Assembly: GCA_017453765.1 (NCBI GenBank)
Contig: JAFTEG010000216.1
Location: 1-8,017, forward strand
DNA: 8,017 nt
DNA from: Selenomonadaceae bacterium
GTDB lineage: Bacteria; Bacillota; Negativicutes; Selenomonadales; Selenomonadaceae
Direction: 5' to 3'
In this document: one piece after another, positions 1 through 4,496 of the stretch
Position numbering within the stretch: position 1 is the first letter of the stretch
How the letters are laid out: each line of letters begins with the position of its first letter
Program-made: the position numbers and the translations under genes
The notes under the pieces: model-generated
What the model was told of the DNA's origin: nothing
What the model saw: the letters and a program-made list of their open reading frames with translations, nothing else
Databases searched by the model: none

Positions 1-354
1 CGAAAGGGTGATTTCCGTGCCTTTGGTCAAGCCCATGCTCATGATCATGAGAATGCTTTTCGCGTCAACGGTTTTGCCTTTTGCCTTGATTTGAACTTTG
101 GATTTGAACTTGCTTGCAGTCTGCACGAAGACCGACGCGGGACGCGCGTGAATGCCTGTTCTGTTCAAAATTACAATGTTTCCTTCAGCAAAATAATCAC
201 CGCGTTCACCGCTAATGGTACCGCTGTCTATGCTGACGTTGTAACCGTAGTCATCGGCATTGCCGCTTGAATCGAGTTCGCGAATTTCTTCCGGCGAAAG
301 ATATTGTCTCAATTCGTCCATTGAAATTTTTCTTTTTTCTCTTTTGGTTTCCAT
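1..354 (-). CDS. HPr-family phosphocarrier protein with N-terminal extension (partial, runs off left edge)
   Basis: This is the last visible gene of the minus-strand cassette; 118 codons lie inside the window and the 3' end is missing. Residues 59-118 read as an HPr domain. The active-site motif GIHARPA puts the phospho-accepting histidine at His69. The stretch KSILMIMSMG puts a serine at Ser100, exactly 31 residues later, the same spacing as His15 and Ser46 of Bacillus HPr. In that family the histidine takes phosphate from PEP via enzyme I, and the serine is the target of HPr kinase. By alignment, about 24 residues are missing at the C-terminus. Residues 1-58 are an extra, charged N-terminal region not present in standard HPr (about 88 aa). 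The start ATG is preceded by a strong site, AAAGGTGGAG at 360-369, with 5 nt spacing. The domain call is secure. Whether the protein serves the sugar phosphotransferase system or only this cassette is unknown. Confidence 0.9.
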   Translation of the reverse strand, partial: METKREKRKISMDELRQYLSPEEIRELDSSGNADDYGYNVSIDSGTISGERGDYFAEGNIVILNRTGIHARPASVFVQTASKFKSKVQIKAKGKTVDAKSILMIMSMGLTKGTEITLS

Positions 355-372
355 TAAAACTCCACCTTTAAT

Positions 373-762
373 TTATTTCGGCGCCTCAACGTCATAAGCT
401 TTTTCTTTCACGTTTTGAAGTTCCTGCCAACCTTCCGGCGAAAGCCACTCTTTAGCGTCCATCGGGTTACTGGTCTTTGCAACTTTGCTCCAATCTTTTT
501 TGTCGTCTTGAAAGTAAAGTTCAAAGCCCAAGTTAAAATTCTTTTCGTCAACACAGCCGATTTTGAATTTGCCGGCGCTGAACTTGACGCCTTCTTTTTC
601 ATACTTTTTAATAATGTCGTCGATAATCGGCGAATATTTTTCGGCAACTTCGTCAAGCGACATATTCGGACGGAAAATTTCTTTCAGCGTATCAAATGCC
701 GTTTCAATTAAAGTTTGTAAGCTACTCATTATTAATTGCGGCGTAGAAAGATTTATACCCAT
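373..762 (-). CDS. Uncharacterised 129-aa acidic protein
   Basis: I do not recognise this protein. Starting at ATG 762 it is 129 aa, soluble-looking, with no signal peptide or obvious membrane helix. Residues 8-55 look helical and are followed by a segment with alternating residues suggestive of strands (about 58-85, containing a single cysteine, Cys70). A tryptophan-rich C-terminal part (Trp91, Trp106, Trp112) contains an LSPE motif at 107-110. An in-frame GTG at 771 would add three residues. ATG 762 is preferred because AGGTG at 769-773 stands 6 nt upstream. That ribosome site overlaps the TGA stop of the preceding gene (773-775), so translation is probably coupled. The gene lies between the membrane-anchored small protein and the HPr-like gene, which suggests a part in the same complex or process; this is inference from position only. 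Confidence 0.8.
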   Translation of the reverse strand: MGINLSTPQLIMSSLQTLIETAFDTLKEIFRPNMSLDEVAEKYSPIIDDIIKKYEKEGVKFSAGKFKIGCVDEKNFNLGFELYFQDDKKDWSKVAKTSNPMDAKEWLSPEGWQELQNVKEKAYDVEAPK

Positions 763-772
763 ATGAATCACC

Positions 773-1111
773 TCATAAAGTCAACTGCAATTCGCGCTGA
801 TATCGGTCTGTAACGTCTGTTTCAGATTGAGCGACACCGGCTTTTGCCCACTCCGGTACTTCACTTTCATCAACTCGCGTGCGCGTCGTTTCTTGATACC
901 ATTGATTGTCTTCTTTGTAGAAAACGCGGTGAAGAACTTGAAAAATTTTATTTCCAACCTTTTGAGCAAAAATCTTCGCGGCGTGTCCAAGATTACGTAA
1001 GGCATTGGCAACCTTTCTTGTAAAATCTTTCAGCCAATTAACGAGTTTGTCCCAGTTGGCTACTACAAACAACGCCCCTAAACCTAATGCAATTATCCAC
1101 GGTGCAGGCAT
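773..1111 (-). CDS. Small membrane-anchored protein, function unknown (112 aa)
   Basis: I do not recognise this 112-aa protein. Residues 4-20 form one hydrophobic helix (PWIIALGLGALFVVANW) directly at the N-terminus, without a lipobox or an obvious cleavage site, so it most likely stays as a membrane anchor. Residues 21-65 are basic and look like amphipathic helix (lysines, arginines and repeated Val/Leu/Phe/Ala). By the positive-inside rule this part should be cytoplasmic. The C-terminal part (66-112) is polar and acidic. The ATG directly follows the TAA stop of the upstream AAA+ gene with no gap. The ribosome site AAGGGGA lies inside the end of that gene, so the two are almost certainly co-translated. 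A reasonable but untested idea is that this protein docks the AAA+ ATPase to the membrane. Confidence 0.8.
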   Translation of the reverse strand: MPAPWIIALGLGALFVVANWDKLVNWLKDFTRKVANALRNLGHAAKIFAQKVGNKIFQVLHRVFYKEDNQWYQETTRTRVDESEVPEWAKAGVAQSETDVTDRYQRELQLTL

Positions 1112-2059
1112 TTAAATCACAGTCCCCTTTCCTTCTGCTACTTGTTTTTTAACATACTCCTCCGAAACTTTCCGCTTTTCGACAGAAACTTTCGCATTAT
1201 TATTTTCATTAGCCGCTTTGCTTGCCAAAATGTTTTCGACCGATTCAAAGACAAAATTTTTGTCGAGTTCATTTTTATGCAAGCGCGCCGCCTTAAATGC
1301 CGCGTTCAACATCGCGTTTGAAATGTCACTGCCGGAAATGCCTTCAAACTTTTTCGCAAGCTCCGCCGCGTCCAAATTATTAGGCAACTGCGCAGGTATA
1401 TACATTTGCCAAAGTTTTTTGCGACATTCTTCATCCGGCAAATCAAATTTCACGTGTACAGAAATTCGGCGCATAAACGCGGGATCAAAGTTTGAAATGA
1501 AGTTCGTCGCAAAAATTATGAAGTCTTGATACTCATTCATCAGCATAAGCATAACTGAGCGCGTCTGATTTACGCTGACATCAACCGCCTGCGTCATGTT
1601 CGTGACACGTTTGCTTAAAATCGCGTCCGCCTCGTCGAAAAATAAAATGCTGTTGGTAGCCTTCGCCGCTTCAAACGCCTTGCGAATATTTTTTGGCGTC
1701 TCACCTACAAATTTTGATTCGATATCGGCGTAGTTTACGATTAAAATTTTTCTGCCGAGATTTTTGGCGATGGCATGAGCCGCCATAGTTTTACCGGTGC
1801 CGGGTGCGCCGTAGAGATTGACACCGATACGCTTGGAATATTTATGCGTATGTTTAAAGCCCCAAATTTCAAAGACGCGGTATGAATTTTCAGCGTAGGT
1901 CGCCACGTCCATAATTTGATCTTTCGTAGCTTGCGGCAAAATGATATCGTCCAAAGAATAACGCGGCTCCTGCGGTATGAAAATTTCCTCGTCCTTAGCT
2001 TGAACGTTTTCTGTAGCGGGTGACTGCTTTGTTTCAGCAGGTTTACTTCTTATCGGCAT
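1112..2059 (-). CDS. AAA+ ATPase, classic AAA clade (FtsH/katanin/SpoVK-like module)
   Basis: With the ATG at 2059 the protein has 315 aa. Residues 1-30 are a polar, probably disordered lead. The AAA module covers about 35-280. It has Walker A GAPGTGKT at 84-91, a pore-loop-like KFVGE at 116-120 with aromatic Phe117, Walker B ILFFDEADA at 138-146 with Glu143 as the expected catalytic base, sensor 1 Asn186 in FATN, paired arginines Arg197-Arg198 at the arginine-finger position, and a small helical domain with GSD at 243-245 (sensor 2 region). All expected catalytic residues are present, so it should be an active hexameric ATPase that remodels or unfolds a protein partner. No protease, MIT or N-terminal substrate domain is fused. 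The start at 2059 is chosen because GGAGGG at 2065-2070 lies 5 nt upstream; an in-frame ATG at 2077 has no such site. It is the first gene of the cassette. The substrate is unknown; the three downstream proteins are candidates. Confidence 0.93.
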   Translation of the reverse strand: MPIRSKPAETKQSPATENVQAKDEEIFIPQEPRYSLDDIILPQATKDQIMDVATYAENSYRVFEIWGFKHTHKYSKRIGVNLYGAPGTGKTMAAHAIAKNLGRKILIVNYADIESKFVGETPKNIRKAFEAAKATNSILFFDEADAILSKRVTNMTQAVDVSVNQTRSVMLMLMNEYQDFIIFATNFISNFDPAFMRRISVHVKFDLPDEECRKKLWQMYIPAQLPNNLDAAELAKKFEGISGSDISNAMLNAAFKAARLHKNELDKNFVFESVENILASKAANENNNAKVSVEKRKVSEEYVKKQVAEGKGTVI

Positions 2060-2090
2060 TAAATCCCTCCGATTCATTTTCAGAAAATTT

Positions 2091-2118
2091 TTAGTCGGTA
2101 AGTATTAGTCGGTAAATA
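2091..2118. repeat. Tandem 14-bp direct repeat in the leader of the AAA+ cassette
   Basis: The unit TTAGTCGGTAAGTA (2091-2104) is followed at once by TTAGTCGGTAAATA (2105-2118), with 13 of 14 bases identical. It lies just downstream of the predicted start point of the minus-strand promoter, so it could be an operator read as DNA or a repeated element in the 5' leader RNA. No regulator is identified. Confidence 0.75.
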
Positions 2119-2159
2119 CTTGACATAATCATACCCCCCCCCTTGCCGATTTTGTCAAG
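2119..2159. repeat. Inverted repeat enclosing the poly-G promoter spacer
   Basis: CTTGACATAATC (2119-2130) and the reverse complement of GATTTTGTCAAG (2148-2159) match at 11 of 12 positions and are separated by 17 nt. One arm carries the -35 box and the other overlaps the -10 box of the minus-strand promoter. The dyad is therefore placed where a repressor would bind, but it could also be coincidental reuse of a -35-like sequence. Confidence 0.6.
2128..2158 (-). promoter_or_regulatory. Sigma-70-type promoter of the AAA+ cassette with a poly-G spacer
   Basis: On the minus strand TTGACA (2153-2158, perfect -35) and TATGAT (2128-2133, -10) are separated by 19 nt. The optimum is near 17. The spacer contains nine consecutive G next to the -10 box (2134-2142 on the plus strand read as C). 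Transcription should start near 2120, giving a leader of about 60 nt before the ATG at 2059. The call rests on box matches and position only. Confidence 0.65.
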
Positions 2160-2249
2160 AAAATATTTTTTGCGTTACAAATTTTTTCTGCACGGCGGCA
2201 ATGAAACTTTTGTCGGCGGGAAAGTTAAACGTGATATTTTTAAAAATTC

Positions 2250-2279
2250 TTGACGTGACATAAATAAAAAGATTAAAAT
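2250..2279 (+). promoter_or_regulatory. Promoter of the riboswitch-controlled transporter operon
   Basis: TTGACG (2250-2255) is followed after 18 nt by TAAAAT (2274-2279); TTAAAA at 2273 gives the alternative 17-nt spacing. Transcription would begin near 2286, about 20 nt before the first paired segment of the riboswitch, as expected for a promoter serving it. The spacer is AT-rich. Confidence 0.6.
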
Positions 2280-2307
2280 AGCGCGTAGATTTTTGAAAAT
2301 TGAATAA

Positions 2308-2467
2308 GTGAATCAAGTGTCGAAAGACTTAATAGGGAAGTCGGTCAAATGCCGGCACGGTCACGCCACCGTAGCGGGGAGCGATTCTGCAAAAGTTATG
2401 TCACTGGGGAAACTTGGGAAGGCGCAGAAAAGTTACGATCCGAAGTCGGGAGAACTGCTTGGTTGAC
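2308..2467 (+). ncRNA. Cobalamin (B12) riboswitch aptamer
   Basis: The conserved cobalamin-riboswitch blocks occur in the right order: AATAGGGAA at 2331-2339, ACGGTCACGCCACCGT at 2357-2372 followed by GGGGAGC, GTCACTGG at 2400-2407, GGGAAGGCG at 2416-2424, and the 3' box AAGTCGGGAGAACTGC at 2443-2458. Supporting pairs are visible. P1 can form between 2308-2317 and 2458-2467 (9 of 10 pairs including one G-U). TTCTGC (2385-2390) pairs with GCAGAA (2424-2429), closing the arm that contains AAGTT (2393-2397) and AACTT (2411-2415). The long arm with GGGAAGGC fits the adenosylcobalamin-type class I better than the short class II form. Outer limits are set by P1 and may be off by a few bases. It lies in the leader of the ABC transporter operon and should switch that operon off when cobalamin is plentiful. 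Confidence 0.95.
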
Positions 2468-2483
2468 AATCGCCGCTTAACCT

Positions 2484-2490
2484 GCGAGTG
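2484..2490 (+). promoter_or_regulatory. Antiterminator strand of the riboswitch expression platform
   Basis: GCGAGTG at 2484-2490, just 3' of aptamer stem P1, is the exact complement of CACTCGC at 2586-2592, the 5' arm of the downstream terminator. Pairing of these seven bases would disrupt the terminator and allow readthrough. A competing small hairpin around it (2468-2474 with 2498-2504, one mismatch) would leave GCGAGTG in its loop, and GTGA (2488-2491) could then kiss TCAC (2361-2364) in the aptamer. That last step is inference. Confidence 0.6.
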
Positions 2491-2584
2491 ACGGGGAGGA
2501 GATTTTTTGATACCGAAACTTGGACGGGCGACGTATGAAATTTTTTTCGTCGTCTGATTTAGTTTTGACGTGAAAAAAATTTTT

Positions 2585-2618
2585 GCACTCGCGATAAGGC
2601 GGGTGCATTTTTAGTTTT
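2585..2618 (+). terminator. Riboswitch-controlled intrinsic terminator
   Basis: GCACTCGC (2585-2592) pairs with GCGGGTGC (2599-2606) in an 8-bp stem with one G-U and a 6-nt loop, followed by TTTTT, AG and TTTT (2608-2618). It sits after the cobalamin aptamer and 22 nt before the first transporter start codon, so it is the expected off-switch. An 11-bp A/T hairpin (2538-2548 with 2572-2582) lies immediately upstream. Confidence 0.8.
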
Positions 2619-2640
2619 GGCAGAAAGAAGTGGTAGTGTA

Positions 2641-3579
2641 TTGAAAAGAATTTTTCATCGGTTGACGCAAATGCTTGTAACATTGCTCGGAGTAAGCTTT
2701 ATAACTTTTTGCCTTGCATACATAGCGCCGGGCGACCCCGTAGCAATGTTGCTTGAGTCGGCTGACACAATCGTTTCAGAAGAAGTTTTGCAAAAGACGC
2801 GCGAAGAATTGGGATTGGATAAACCGTTTTTGGTGCAGTACGGCAACTGGTTGGCAGGCGCGGTGACCGGCGATATGGGCATGAGTTATTCCGCGAAAAA
2901 ACCTGTCACGGAAAAACTTTCTGAAGGATTCGCCGGTACATTGCTACTAGCCGCCGTTACGATAATTTTCGTGCTGATAATTTCCCTGCCGCTGGGCATA
3001 TGGTCGGCAGTGCGGCAAAACGAATGGCCTGACTACGTCGTAAGATTTTTGGCGTTTATCGGCGTGTCAATGCCAAGTTTTTGGCTGGGCTTAATCCTTT
3101 TGTACGTCTTCGGCTTAAAACTAGGCTGGTTCCCAATCGCAAGCTCGTCAATCACGGCGAAAGGCATTGTCCTTCCGGCTTTGACGCTGGCAATTTATCA
3201 GTCAACAAAGTACGTGCGGCAGGTGCGAACGGTAATTTTGGACGAACTTCATCAAGACTACGTGACGGGAGCAAGGGCGCGTGGATTGAGCGAAAGTACA
3301 ATTTTATGGAAACACGTCCTGCCCAATGCCGTACTGCCGCTGATAACGCTACTTGGAATGTCAATAGGCTGGCTTTTAGGCGGAGTTGCGGTTATCGAAA
3401 TAGTTTTTTCATGGCCCGGTATCGGCAACATGGCGGTACGCGCGATTATGATGCGCGATTACCCGCTGATTGAAGGTTTCGTGCTGTGGATAGCGATTGT
3501 TTACATGGTGATAAATTTTTTGGTGGACTTGTCATATACGTGGCTTGACCCCAAACTTAGAAAGGGTGAGCAACATTGA
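2641..3579 (+). CDS. Peptide/nickel-family ABC transporter permease (DppB/NikB type)
   Basis: This inner-membrane subunit of a binding-protein-dependent importer has 312 aa from the TTG at 2641, close to NikB (about 314). It opens with a basic stretch and the first membrane helix (about 9-29), followed by the family motif APGDP at 29-33. A large outside loop of about 65 residues is followed by five more helices (roughly 98-120, 133-158, 176-192, 231-256 and 278-298). The EAA loop that contacts an ATPase is at 206-230, with DYVTGARARGLS and the helix ending WKHVLPNA. An upstream in-frame TTG at 2617 would add eight residues but lies among the terminator T residues with no ribosome site. TTG 2641 has a weak site, AGAAGTGG. 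Its stop overlaps the next start in TTGA. It should pair with the next permease to form the channel. Confidence 0.93.
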   Translation: MKRIFHRLTQMLVTLLGVSFITFCLAYIAPGDPVAMLLESADTIVSEEVLQKTREELGLDKPFLVQYGNWLAGAVTGDMGMSYSAKKPVTEKLSEGFAGTLLLAAVTIIFVLIISLPLGIWSAVRQNEWPDYVVRFLAFIGVSMPSFWLGLILLYVFGLKLGWFPIASSSITAKGIVLPALTLAIYQSTKYVRQVRTVILDELHQDYVTGARARGLSESTILWKHVLPNAVLPLITLLGMSIGWLLGGVAVIEIVFSWPGIGNMAVRAIMMRDYPLIEGFVLWIAIVYMVINFLVDLSYTWLDPKLRKGEQH

Positions 3580-4394
3580 CGGACTTTATTAAGCAGAATA
3601 AATTGTTCACCTTCTACACGGCGCTGGTAATTTTGCTTGTGATAATTGCGATTTTCGCGCCGCAACTTGCGCCGCAAGACCCGTATGAAGGCGATATGCG
3701 CAACGTTTTACAGCCGCCGTCGGACGAACATATTTTTGGCACAGATAAACTTGGACGCGACACTTTCAGCAGAATTATTTGCGGTACGCAGGTTTCACTT
3801 TTCATGACGATTTGCGTGGTAATTTTATTGGCGGTAGTCGGCGGCGTCGTTGGAATTTTGTCCGGCTACTTCGGCGGCAAGGTTGAAATGATTTTAATGC
3901 GCATTGCCGATATGATGCTTGCCTTTCCGGGCGTCGTATTGGCGATAGCGATAGCCGGAATTTTGGGCGGCAGTATCGTAAACACGATTTTGGCGTTGCT
4001 TGCGGTAGGCTGGGCGAAGTACGCGCGACTTGTCAGAAGTTTGGTAATAAAACTGCGCTACAACGATTTTATTATTGCCGCGCAGGTCAACGGCACGAAG
4101 ACGATAAATATTTTATGGCGTCACGTGTTGCCGAATATTTTGCCGATGATTGTAATAACCGGCGCGATGGATATCGGCACAATGATGATGGAAATTGCGG
4201 GACTTTCATTTTTAGGTTTCGGTGCGCAGGCGCCAACGCCGGAATGGGGACTTATGCTTAACGAAGGACGGCAGTATATTCAGACGGCGCCTTTGCTTAT
4301 GATTTATCCGGGACTTGCGATTTTTATAGTCGTGGCGATTTTTAATTTATGGGGCGACGCTCTGCGCGATTTACTCGACCCGCGACATGATTAG
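3576..4394 (+). CDS. Peptide/nickel-family ABC transporter permease (DppC/NikC type)
   Basis: This is the second channel subunit, 272 aa, close in length to NikC (about 277) and shorter than most DppC proteins. An N-terminal helix (about 11-28) is followed by the family signature GTDKLGRDTFSRIICG at 55-70, then helices near 73-96, 113-130, 134-148, 189-212 and 240-260. The EAA loop lies at 163-187 (DFIIAAQVNG then WRHVLPN). The C-terminal GDALRDLLDPR is typical. The start TTG overlaps the TGA of the first permease (TTGA), and AAAGGGTGAG lies just upstream, so the two are translationally coupled and made in equal amounts. The stop codon TAG begins a run of short degenerate repeats. Confidence 0.93.
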   Translation: MTDFIKQNKLFTFYTALVILLVIIAIFAPQLAPQDPYEGDMRNVLQPPSDEHIFGTDKLGRDTFSRIICGTQVSLFMTICVVILLAVVGGVVGILSGYFGGKVEMILMRIADMMLAFPGVVLAIAIAGILGGSIVNTILALLAVGWAKYARLVRSLVIKLRYNDFIIAAQVNGTKTINILWRHVLPNILPMIVITGAMDIGTMMMEIAGLSFLGFGAQAPTPEWGLMLNEGRQYIQTAPLLMIYPGLAIFIVVAIFNLWGDALRDLLDPRHD

Positions 4395-4428
4395 GGAAGA
4401 GTGAAGAGTGAGAAGTGAGGAGTGAAGA
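4394..4428 (+). repeat. Degenerate heptamer tandem repeat after the second permease
   Basis: Five 7-bp units follow one another from the stop codon: GGGAAGA, GTGAAGA, GTGAGAA, GTGAGGA and GTGAAGA. All fit GKGARRA. The purine-rich run lies in the 102-nt gap before the binding-protein gene. No function is evident; replication slippage could change its length. Confidence 0.7.
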
Positions 4429-4452
4429 GGATTCTAGCCCCTATCACTAGCT

Positions 4453-4482
4453 AACTATCGATCTAACAACTATCGATCTAAA
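4453..4482 (+). repeat. Tandem 15-bp repeat upstream of the binding-protein gene
   Basis: AACTATCGATCTAAC (4453-4467) is followed directly by AACTATCGATCTAAA (4468-4482), 14 of 15 bases identical, each containing the palindrome ATCGAT. The repeat ends in the ribosome site AAGGAG (4482-4487) of the next gene. No promoter boxes were seen in this gap, so the gene is probably expressed by readthrough. Confidence 0.75.
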
Positions 4483-4496
4483 AGGAGATGCTTTAA

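Noticed and set aside
415..711. Open frame of 98 codons on the plus strand
   Set aside because: It is antisense to the 129-aa gene, which has a ribosome site and tight operon spacing; this frame has neither.
2060..2077. Upstream in-frame ATG giving a 321-aa AAA+ protein
   Set aside because: It has no ribosome site, whereas ATG 2059 has GGAGGG at 5 nt spacing; the extra codons contain that site.
2120..2125. TTGACA on the plus strand as a second -35 box
   Set aside because: No -10-like sequence stands 16-19 nt downstream; it is better explained as an arm of the inverted repeat.
2617..2640. TTG at 2617 as start of the first permease
   Set aside because: It falls in the T-run of the riboswitch terminator with no ribosome site, and the extra eight residues are not typical of the family.
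2477..2683. Minus-strand frame of 68 codons over the riboswitch platform
   Set aside because: It overlaps the antiterminator, terminator and start of the first permease, and has no plausible start signal.
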